A stretch of 5,040 nucleotides of DNA from Robiginitomaculum sp. GTDB taxonomy: Bacteria; Pseudomonadota; Alphaproteobacteria; Caulobacterales; Maricaulaceae. The stretch's first letter is position 1. Each line of letters begins with the position of its first letter. The translations under genes and the position numbers were made by a program. Location: contig NVVO01000043.1 of the NCBI GenBank assembly GCA_002733385.1, positions 24-5,063 of the forward strand, read 5' to 3'. The notes beneath the pieces are model-generated. The model was not told where the DNA came from. It saw only the letters and a program-made list of their open reading frames with translations, and ran no database searches. Positions 1 through 4,572 of the stretch are shown one piece after another.

Positions 1-10
1 TGTAATAATC

Positions 11-31
11 TGCCACTTTAGTGGTGTTTTT
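11..31 (+). terminator. weak candidate intrinsic terminator of an unseen gene left of the window
   Basis: A short stem (GCCAC / GTGGT, with one G-U pair at the base) closes a TTTA loop and is followed by TG and five T residues on the plus strand. This is the order expected of a rho-independent terminator for a rightward gene ending just outside the window, convergent with the gene that stops at 33. Read on the minus strand the hairpin is not followed by a T tract, so it is a poor terminator for that gene. The stem has only four strong pairs, so the call is tentative. Confidence 0.3.
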
Positions 32-32
32 C

Positions 33-926
33 CTAGTGACGCGCACGTCTGTTCAGGCGGCGTTTTTTGTCCTCCAACCGTCTGATTTCTTTATTGACCC
101 AATTGCTCCGGTTTTGCGTGCGGTAATCATACTGGCTTTGCAATTGGTGGGTCAGGCTTTTGCTTTCCTGGCGCAAATTGCGCAAGCGGCGACGAACATC
201 ATCCAACTGGGCATAGCTATTGTGGTTTTGGCCATAGCCACGATTATTGTAACCCCGGTTATTGCGGTAACCATTATTACGGTAGCCATTATAGTGCGGC
301 GAGCTATGTGCAGGACGGTAGACCCGGTTGTGGGAGACGGGCCGGCTAGGACTATAAACCCGGCGGCTATGTGTCACTGTACGGCGGTGTGTCACCGGAG
401 CGGTACGGTAGGTTTGGCCACCGTAAACCCGACCTTGGGAAACCGTGCGACTATAGCCAACTGGCGCTGAACGGCCATAGGTCTGACTTCCATAAGTCTG
501 GCCGCCGTAGGTTTGACCGCCGTAAGTGCGGCTGTTGGTCACTGTACGGGTATAGCCGACAGGTGCGGAGCGGCCATAAGTTTGGCCATTATAATAGGTG
601 GTATTATAGCTTTGGCGGCGCCTTTTGTCGCAATCGACACTTTTGTCGCCGAGCCCGGCCCCGGTCAAACCGCCAATGACGGCACCGACAGCAGAGCCTT
701 CAGTACGGGCGCCATTACCGGAAACCTGTGAGCCAATAATCCCGCCAGCAACCGCACCAAGCAAGCCGCCGACCACTCTGGCATTGCCTTCTTGTTTGCG
801 GCATTCCTGACCTGGATTATAATAACCTCTATTTGCGTCCGAAGCCTGAGCCAGAACTGGGAGGGAAATTGCCGCACCCGCGAGTGTCGCGAGAGAAGCG
901 GCGCGTATAGTTGTAAGCATTTTCAT
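33..926 (-). CDS. secreted glycine-zipper protein with Tyr/Gly/Arg-rich repeats and coiled-coil tail
   Basis: A 297-residue exported protein of unknown precise role, probably an outer-membrane-associated or periplasmic envelope protein. Residues 1-28 form a signal peptide: a basic start (MKMLTTIR), a hydrophobic core, and a likely cleavage site at LAQA|SD. Residues 51-93 are a glycine-zipper segment (VVGGLLGAVAGGIIGSQ, then GAVIGGLTGAGLG), typical of the glycine zipper 2TM/OmpA-like family. It is flanked by the only two cysteines, C42 and C99. Residues 110-235 are low complexity, rich in Y, G, R, N and T. They contain three degenerate units of about 23 residues (114-136, 147-169, 170-192; core GQTYGRSAPVGYxRTV), a GGQTY array, and a YRNNGYRNNRGYNNRGYG stretch. 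Residues 238-293 look like a very basic coiled coil with regular leucines. The start is supported by an AGGAG ribosome binding site. The gene stands alone, in the same direction as aroC but 228 bp away. The family assignment rests on the zipper; the repeat region and tail are unfamiliar to me. Confidence 0.85.
   Translation of the reverse strand: MKMLTTIRAASLATLAGAAISLPVLAQASDANRGYYNPGQECRKQEGNARVVGGLLGAVAGGIIGSQVSGNGARTEGSAVGAVIGGLTGAGLGDKSVDCDKRRRQSYNTTYYNGQTYGRSAPVGYTRTVTNSRTYGGQTYGGQTYGSQTYGRSAPVGYSRTVSQGRVYGGQTYRTAPVTHRRTVTHSRRVYSPSRPVSHNRVYRPAHSSPHYNGYRNNGYRNNRGYNNRGYGQNHNSYAQLDDVRRRLRNLRQESKSLTHQLQSQYDYRTQNRSNWVNKEIRRLEDKKRRLNRRARH
351..587 (-). repeat. three degenerate ~23-residue coding repeats in the glycine-zipper protein
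   Basis: The stretch encodes residues 114-192. Units 1 (114-136) and 2 (147-169) share QTYGRSAPVGY followed by T/S, RTV, T/S and a closing R-T/V-Y-G. Unit 3 (170-192) is more diverged (QTYRTAPVTHRRTVTHSRRVY). Units 2 and 3 are directly adjacent, while units 1 and 2 are separated by the short GGQTY array. Similarity between units 1 and 2 is visible at DNA level too, suggesting internal duplication. Confidence 0.75.
477..521 (-). repeat. 15-bp tandem repeat, three copies, encoding GGQTY
   Basis: Residues 136-150 of the glycine-zipper protein read GGQTY, GGQTY, GSQTY. Each unit is 15 bp, so gain or loss of a unit keeps the reading frame. The copies differ by a few bases, so the array is not freshly duplicated. 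Confidence 0.75.
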
Positions 927-932
927 GTCAAA

Positions 933-937
933 CTCCT
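933..937 (-). promoter_or_regulatory. ribosome binding site of the glycine-zipper gene
   Basis: On the minus strand AGGAG lies six bases before the ATG at 926-924. This favours M1 (MKML) over the second methionine two codons later. A possible -10 box, TATAAG, lies further upstream at 1000-995, but no good -35 hexamer is seen at the right distance. Confidence 0.7.
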
Positions 938-951
938 GATTTAAGGCCCCG

Positions 952-973
952 GCGTAAGCAAAATGGCTTATGC
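952..973 (-). other. hairpin in the probable 5' leader of the glycine-zipper gene
   Basis: An inverted repeat of eight positions (GCATAAGC / GCTTACGC on the minus strand, one A-C mismatch) encloses a six-base loop. It lies 14 bases upstream of the AGGAG ribosome binding site, so if transcription starts near 988 from the TATAAG box it would fold in the leader. No T tract follows on either strand, so it is not a standard terminator. It could affect translation or mRNA stability, which is inference. Confidence 0.35.
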
Positions 974-1029
974 GGGTTTCCTTGCTAGGATCTCCTTATA
1001 GAAAACCCTGTCTGAACCTTTTCTGACGC

Positions 1030-1056
1030 CGTAATTTATGTTGTGTTCATATTACG
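1030..1056. other. imperfect inverted repeat in the aroC / glycine-zipper intergenic region
   Basis: CGTAA-TT-TATG and CATA-TTACG form nine complementary pairs with a two-base bulge around the loop TTGTGTT. There is no T tract after it on either strand. It lies about 100 bp downstream of the aroC stop and about 100 bp upstream of the next gene's start, so it could be a protein-binding site or an mRNA 3'-end structure. AT-rich sequence makes a chance match possible. Confidence 0.3.
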
Positions 1057-1154
1057 CCAGCCAACCTTTATAGGATATGAGCCGCCCTAATATTGGCAAT
1101 GTGCTTCGGCTTTGGATAAATTGCGCCCGCCAACCAATACGTTAAATCCGCGCC

Positions 1155-2228
1155 TTATCCGCCAATTTGCCCTCTATGCATTAGTTTTTGATCCGCCAGC
1201 ACCAATGCCAGCATGGCCTCGGCCACGGGGACGGCACGAATACCCACACACGGGTCGTGGCGGCCTTTGGTGCGAATTTCGGTCTCCTCGCCGCCGCGCG
1301 TTATGGTTTTGCGCGGGGTCAGGATTGATGATGTCGGCTTGATGGCCATGCGGGCAATTATAGTGTCGCCGTTGGATATGCCGCCCAAAATACCGCCGGC
1401 ATTGTTGGACAAGAAATAAGGCTTGCCGTCCCGCATACGGATTTCGTCAGCATTATCTACGCCGCTCAAACTGGCGGCCGCAAAACCTGCGCCGATCTCA
1501 ACGCCCTTGGCCGCATTGATCGACATGAGCGCAGCGGCGATTTCCGTATCCAGCTTGGCATAAACCGGCGCACCCCATCCGGCAGGCACACCGTCCGCCT
1601 GCACCTCGACAATGGCACCGACCGAATTTCCGTCCTTGCGCAAGGTGTCCAAATATTCGGCCCATTCGTCTGCCATGTTTTTGTCAGGACAAAAGAACGG
1701 GTTTTGCGAAATTTCGTCCCAACTCCAATTGTCCCCGTCGATCATCTTTGTGCCCATCTGGGTCAAAGCCCCGCGAATGTGTACATCATCACCAAGCACT
1801 TTGCGGGCCACCGCCCCTGCCGCCACCCGCAGTGCGGTCTCGCGAGCGGAGGAACGCCCGCCGCCCCGGTAATCCCGAAATCCGTATTTGGCATCATAGG
1901 TGAAGTCCGCATGACCGGGACGGTAAATATCTTTAATCTCGCCGTAATCCTTTGAGCGTTGGTCGGTATTTTCAATCAACAAGGATATGGGTGTCCCCGT
2001 CGTGCGACCTTCAAACACACCGGACAGGATTTTAACCTTATCGGCTTCTTGGCGCTGGGTGACAAATTTTGATGTGCCGGGTCGGCGCTGGTCGAGAAAT
2101 TTCTGGATAAAGCTCTCGTCCAGATCAAGCCCCGGCGGCGTGCCGTCAATCACACAGCCAATGGCTGGGCCGTGGCTCTCCCCCCAGGTCGTAAAGCGAA
2201 ACATATGTCCGAATGTGTTATATGACAT
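1155..2228 (-). CDS. aroC: chorismate synthase
   Basis: Chorismate synthase (357 residues, normal for the family) carries out the last step of the shikimate pathway in the cytoplasm: 1,4-trans elimination of phosphate from 5-enolpyruvylshikimate-3-phosphate to give chorismate, using reduced FMN. The three family signatures are present and intact: GESHG at 16-20, with AIGCVIDGTPPG following; GGRSSARETALRVAAG at 123-138; and RHDPCVGIRAVPVAEAM at 323-339. Other conserved blocks are TDQRSKDY (88-95), RPGHAD (103-108) and NNAGGILGGISNGD (275-288). The start is fixed by the family-typical N-terminus MSYNTFGHMF. The J-domain gene lies 57 bp upstream on the same strand, so readthrough is likely, but a -10-like box right before the start suggests its own promoter as well. 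There is no clear Shine-Dalgarno sequence before the ATG. No convincing terminator follows the stop codon. The fabI gene that I recall near aroC in some alphaproteobacteria is not here. Confidence 0.98.
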   Translation of the reverse strand: MSYNTFGHMFRFTTWGESHGPAIGCVIDGTPPGLDLDESFIQKFLDQRRPGTSKFVTQRQEADKVKILSGVFEGRTTGTPISLLIENTDQRSKDYGEIKDIYRPGHADFTYDAKYGFRDYRGGGRSSARETALRVAAGAVARKVLGDDVHIRGALTQMGTKMIDGDNWSWDEISQNPFFCPDKNMADEWAEYLDTLRKDGNSVGAIVEVQADGVPAGWGAPVYAKLDTEIAAALMSINAAKGVEIGAGFAAASLSGVDNADEIRMRDGKPYFLSNNAGGILGGISNGDTIIARMAIKPTSSILTPRKTITRGGEETEIRTKGRHDPCVGIRAVPVAEAMLALVLADQKLMHRGQIGG

Positions 2229-2236
2229 GGGGCCAA

Positions 2237-2242
2237 ACTATA
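2237..2242 (-). promoter_or_regulatory. candidate extended -10 box for a (near-)leaderless aroC transcript
   Basis: On the minus strand the sequence reads TGC-TATAGT, an extended -10 pattern with five of six bases of TATAAT. Its last base is nine positions before the A of the aroC ATG, so transcription would start about two bases before the start codon. The absence of a Shine-Dalgarno sequence agrees with this. The best -35-like sequence, TTGGCT at 2268-2263, is spaced 20 bp away, which is too long to add much. Confidence 0.4.
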
Positions 2243-2285
2243 GCAGGCTTATCGCGCATACCAGCCAATTCTCATACTTGGGAAG

Positions 2286-2501
2286 CTAAAAAACGCGAGA
2301 GCCAGCTTTGATACGGATATGTTGTGGTGCGGGCGGGATCAGGGTCTCGAAAGCTTGCTTGCATTTTAAAAACGCATTGACACTACCGTAGGGGCTATCG
2401 GGGTGATAAAATTTGGCTTTGGCTCGCCATGCTGTGCGTATATCCGCCTCGCGGGCGCTCATGTTAAGTCCTAATGTCATCATTGCCTGATGGCGTGTCA
2501 T
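2286..2501 (-). CDS. small single-domain J-domain (DnaJ-like) protein
   Basis: A 71-residue protein that is essentially one J domain and nothing else. Residues 6-12 (AMMTLGL) match the start of helix I, residues 16-31 match helix II (AREADIRTAWRAKAKF), the hallmark HPD tripeptide that stimulates Hsp70 ATPase is at 33-35, and residues 40-54 match helix III ending in the usual A-F-E-T-L. There is no Gly/Phe region, zinc finger or C-terminal substrate domain, so it is not DnaJ itself. It probably works as a co-chaperone for DnaK or a paralogue, but the client is unknown. The loop after HPD is short, and the usual KFK/QEAYE segment is replaced by FLKCKQAFETL. The start has a GGAGG ribosome binding site. 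It is divergent from pdxH (76 bp apart) and precedes aroC on the same strand by 57 bp, a grouping I recall from other alphaproteobacteria. Confidence 0.85.
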   Translation of the reverse strand: MTRHQAMMTLGLNMSAREADIRTAWRAKAKFYHPDSPYGSVNAFLKCKQAFETLIPPAPQHIRIKAGSRVF

Positions 2502-2510
2502 TGTGTCGTC

Positions 2511-2521
2511 CCTCCATTATA
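2511..2521 (-). promoter_or_regulatory. TATAAT box overlapping the lead-in to the GGAGG ribosome binding site of the J-domain gene
   Basis: On the minus strand a perfect -10 consensus, TATAAT (2521-2516), runs directly into GGAGG (2515-2511), which is nine bases from the ATG at 2501. If TATAAT is used, transcription would begin near 2509, past the GGAGG, leaving a leader of about eight bases without it. If an upstream promoter is used, GGAGG serves as the ribosome binding site. No good -35 hexamer is seen for TATAAT. The ribosome binding site is the safer of the two readings. Confidence 0.45.
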
Positions 2522-2548
2522 GACATAGGGAAATAAGCCCTCTATGGT
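2520..2548 (+). promoter_or_regulatory. candidate sigma-70-type promoter of pdxH
   Basis: TAGACA (2520-2525, five of six matches to TTGACA) and TATGGT (2543-2548, four of six matches to TATAAT) are separated by exactly 17 bp. Transcription would start near 2555, giving a leader of about 23 bases. The -35 hexamer overlaps the TATAAT box of the divergent J-domain gene, so the two promoters would compete for polymerase. An imperfect inverted repeat (ATAGGG / CCC-TC-TAT, 2525-2545) lies between the hexamers and could be an operator. pdxH itself has no clear Shine-Dalgarno sequence. Confidence 0.45.
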
Positions 2549-2577
2549 AAAGGCTCCCCTAACAAGCATGGTTAACA

Positions 2578-3237
2578 ATGAAACAATCCCCCAAAAAACC
2601 CGCTTCAGAGATATACGAAGACCAGGCCAAAGCCAATTCAGCTCCGATGTTTCGTAGCGGCGATCCTTATGTGCTCTTTAGCGCATGGATGGACGAAGCC
2701 AAAGCCGGTGAGCCAAATGATCCAAACGCCATGGCACTGGCCACGGTGGACAAGGACGGGCTGCCTGATGTGCGCATGGTGCTTCTAAAAGGCGTAGACG
2801 CTCGCGGTTTTGTGTTTTATTCCCACGCTAGCAGTGCCAAAGGCGGGCAACTTAACCACAATCCCAAAGCCGCCCTCAATTTTCATTGGAAATCCTTGCG
2901 CAGACAAGTGCGGGTGCGCGGCCATGTTGAGCCGCTGAGTAAAATAGAGGTTGGCAAATATTTCGCTTCACGACCGCGGGATTCCCAGCTAGGTGCCTGG
3001 GCCTCAAAACAATCCAAAACCATGAAAACCAGAGGCGTGTTCGAGGCGGCGATCAAAAATGCCCGTGATAAATTTTCCGGGGCCACCATTCCCTTACCGC
3101 CGGGCTGGAGGGGTTGGCGGGTTGAGCCTACACAGATAGAGTTCTGGCGCGACCGTCCGTTTCGCCTCCATGACCGTTTATTATTTAGCTGGGACGATGC
3201 GTCTAAAGCATGGACAAAGCGCCGCCTTTACCCTTAG
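2578..3237 (+). CDS. pdxH: pyridoxamine 5'-phosphate oxidase
   Basis: PdxH (219 residues, usual length) is the cytoplasmic FMN enzyme that oxidises pyridoxine 5'-phosphate or pyridoxamine 5'-phosphate to pyridoxal 5'-phosphate, the last step of de novo vitamin B6 synthesis and part of salvage. Visible family blocks in order: AMALATVDKDGLPDVRMVLLK (51-71), the FMN-contacting RMVLLK; GFVFYSHASSAKGGQL (77-92); NFHWKSLRRQVRVRG (101-115); SRPRDSQLGAWAS (131-143); and the C-terminal signature IEFWRDRPFRLHDR (187-200) with the substrate-binding R-L-H. The protein ends in RRLYP where many homologues have RLAP. Arg191 replaces the Q, H or G common after the tryptophan, which is probably tolerated. The chosen ATG gives a normal N-terminus; a nearby upstream ATG at 2568 is out of frame. 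It is divergent from the J-domain gene and leads a co-directional run with the next two genes (46 and 10 bp gaps). Confidence 0.97.
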   Translation: MKQSPKKPASEIYEDQAKANSAPMFRSGDPYVLFSAWMDEAKAGEPNDPNAMALATVDKDGLPDVRMVLLKGVDARGFVFYSHASSAKGGQLNHNPKAALNFHWKSLRRQVRVRGHVEPLSKIEVGKYFASRPRDSQLGAWASKQSKTMKTRGVFEAAIKNARDKFSGATIPLPPGWRGWRVEPTQIEFWRDRPFRLHDRLLFSWDDASKAWTKRRLYP

Positions 3238-3265
3238 GATAGAGACTTTACCCCTAAGATAGAAA
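3226..3265 (+). repeat. 20-bp tandem duplication spanning the pdxH stop codon
   Basis: CTTTACCCTTAGGATAGAGA (3226-3245) is followed directly by CTTTACCCCTAAGATAGAAA (3246-3265), identical at 17 of 20 positions. The first copy holds the last three codons and stop of pdxH (Leu-Tyr-Pro-TAG). The second copy, read from its own first base, again gives Leu-Tyr-Pro-stop (TAA), though it is outside the gene. This looks like a slippage duplication of the gene end. Confidence 0.85.
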
Positions 3266-3283
3266 AATTACAGAAAGTGACTT

Positions 3284-3769
3284 ATGGACGGCTTTATATT
3301 TTTCCTGATTTTTATTTTCGTGGTGATCCCGATCATAAAAAACTTCTTTGGCGGTTCTAAATCTAGCCAGAAAACATCACGCTCCAAAACAAACCAGTGG
3401 GGGCAAAGTCATGAACAAATTAAAAGCCAACCGGTAAACCCCGTACCCACCAATCGTGGTAATGGTCACAAACAAACCCGCTTCCAAACCCATAAACGTA
3501 CCCACCAACGCACTCAAGACCAAATGATGCGCGACAAAGAGCGCGATAGCCGTCAGCGCGAAACCCACAAGCGGCTGGCCAGTTTAAGGAGCCGCGAGCA
3601 CGGCGCCAGCATCGTGCGCGTCGGCAATAAAAGCCGGGACGATTGGGGGGTAAGGGGCGACAATAGCGGCATTGGCGGCCTGATCACAATCATTATATTG
3701 GGGGTCATTATTTTTTTCGTCATTACGTCTTTCGCGCCTTTTTTGATGGAAATACTGAACGATTTTTAA
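3284..3769 (+). CDS. hypothetical two-helix membrane protein with long basic loop
   Basis: I do not recognise this 161-residue protein. Residues 4-19 (FIFFLIFIFVVIPIIK) form a first membrane helix at the very N-terminus, and residues 131-152 (GGLITIIILGVIIFFVITSF) form a second one near the C-terminus. Between them lies a hydrophilic loop of about 105 residues, low in complexity and rich in K, R, Q, H, T and S, followed by a more ordered-looking segment, HGASIVRVGNKSRDDWGVRG (106-125). The strong positive charge puts the loop in the cytoplasm by the positive-inside rule, leaving both ends outside; residues 70-105 may be helical (QRTQDQMMRDKERDSRQRE). The ribosome binding site is weak (AG-rich, about 3272-3277). 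It follows pdxH by 46 bp and precedes the DUF1499 gene by 10 bp, whose ribosome binding site overlaps this stop codon, so the two are probably translated together. Codon phase and a clear membrane topology argue that it is a real gene. Confidence 0.75.
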   Translation: MDGFIFFLIFIFVVIPIIKNFFGGSKSSQKTSRSKTNQWGQSHEQIKSQPVNPVPTNRGNGHKQTRFQTHKRTHQRTQDQMMRDKERDSRQRETHKRLASLRSREHGASIVRVGNKSRDDWGVRGDNSGIGGLITIIILGVIIFFVITSFAPFLMEILNDF

Positions 3770-3772
3770 GGA
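3767..3772 (+). promoter_or_regulatory. ribosome binding site of the DUF1499 gene, overlapping the upstream stop codon
   Basis: TAAGGA lies seven bases before the ATG at 3780 and includes the TAA stop of the preceding gene. This fixes the start of the DUF1499 gene and suggests translational coupling between the two membrane proteins. Confidence 0.7.
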
Positions 3773-3779
3773 ATACCAA

Positions 3780-4553
3780 ATGGAAAAACTTGCAACACTG
3801 AAACCTTGGCTGTTAAAATTAGCCATTGGTTTGGCCGTATTCATGCCTGTGTATTTTATCGTGGCCGCTCTTGGCACGAAATTCGGCGTCTGGGGCTGGC
3901 AATTTGGCTTTGGTAAATTGACCTTTGGTTTCGGGCCAAAATTGATCATGCTGACATTTGTCGTGGCTGCATTGGCCTTGGTTTTGTCGGTCATTATAAA
4001 GCCGCGCAAAGGCTGGCTGATTGCTCTTTTGTGTTTGGCCGTGCCAATGACCGGCTTTGGACTTGGCCAAAGCCTGCGCGCCAAAGCCGGGAAACTGCCG
4101 CCTATTCACGATATTAGTACGGACATTCAAACCCCGCCACTGTTTGGCGATGCCGTCACCGCGCTTCGCGAAAAAAGCAAATGTAGCAACACGCTTGATT
4201 ATTTGGGTAAAACATTCGGCAAGGACAAAATTTTGGTCTCCGAAGCCCAAGTTAAAGCCTATCCCGATATCCGCACATTGGTGTTTACAAAAACCACGGA
4301 CGCCGTGTTTGAAAAGGCCTTAAATGCGGCAAAATCCATGGGCTGGGAGATAGTTTCAAGCTCAAAAGATACGGGCATGATTGAAGCCAGAGCTACAAGT
4401 TTCTGGTACGGGTTTAGCGATGATGTAGCCGTGCGCATCCGTCCGGCAGAAGGCGGCGGCACACTGGTTGATATCCGTTCTATTAGCTGTGTTGGTGGCT
4501 CGGACATTGGTGTAAATGCAGCGCGTATTCGCGAATTTCGCAGCAAATTGTAA
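3780..4553 (+). CDS. DUF1499 family membrane protein
   Basis: A 257-residue protein made of an N-terminal membrane part and a C-terminal DUF1499 domain; the biochemical function of the family is not known. Three membrane helices are visible at about 11-31, 54-73 and 78-96, with the motif GTKFGVWGWQFGFG (32-45) between the first two, a pattern I associate with this alphaproteobacterial subgroup. The DUF1499 domain starts at PPIHDISTDIQTPPLF (107-122), the family's typical opening. It continues through YPDI (161-164), a segment resembling AFEKALNAAKSMGWEIV in homologues (175-192), and ends in the conserved RSISCVGGSDIGVNAARIREF (233-253). It is complete at both ends. The close coupling to the upstream two-helix protein suggests a shared membrane role, which is inference. 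It ends 19 bp from the stop codon of the convergent permease gene, with no evident terminator between. Confidence 0.92.
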   Translation: MEKLATLKPWLLKLAIGLAVFMPVYFIVAALGTKFGVWGWQFGFGKLTFGFGPKLIMLTFVVAALALVLSVIIKPRKGWLIALLCLAVPMTGFGLGQSLRAKAGKLPPIHDISTDIQTPPLFGDAVTALREKSKCSNTLDYLGKTFGKDKILVSEAQVKAYPDIRTLVFTKTTDAVFEKALNAAKSMGWEIVSSSKDTGMIEARATSFWYGFSDDVAVRIRPAEGGGTLVDIRSISCVGGSDIGVNAARIREFRSKL

Positions 4554-4572
4554 GGGTTTTAAAGCCTCGCCT

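Noticed and set aside
11..31. Hairpin at the left edge as terminator of the glycine-zipper gene
   Set aside because: On the minus strand the stem is preceded by A residues and not followed by a T tract, so it only fits a plus-strand terminator.
21..470. Long plus-strand open frame (149 residues, hydrophobic) opposite the glycine-zipper gene
   Set aside because: It lies antisense to the repetitive Tyr/Arg/Asn codons of a gene with a signal peptide, a zipper and a ribosome binding site. Its hydrophobic I/V/A-rich composition is what the complement of those codons gives, and it has no ribosome binding site.
1112..1342. Plus-strand frame starting in the intergenic region and running into aroC
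   Set aside because: Most of it is antisense to the conserved C-terminus of chorismate synthase, with no ribosome binding site or recognisable protein features.
1057..2268. The 8-mer CCAGCCAA occurs upstream of both the glycine-zipper gene (1057-1064) and aroC (2261-2268)
   Set aside because: A shared -35-like element (TTGGCT on the minus strand) was considered, but the distances to the -10-like boxes are poor or inconsistent, and a shared 8-mer in 5 kb is within chance.
3584..4250. Minus-strand frames of 166 and 143 residues opposite the membrane-protein genes
   Set aside because: They are antisense to the DUF1499 gene, which has clear family motifs, and they have no family features of their own.
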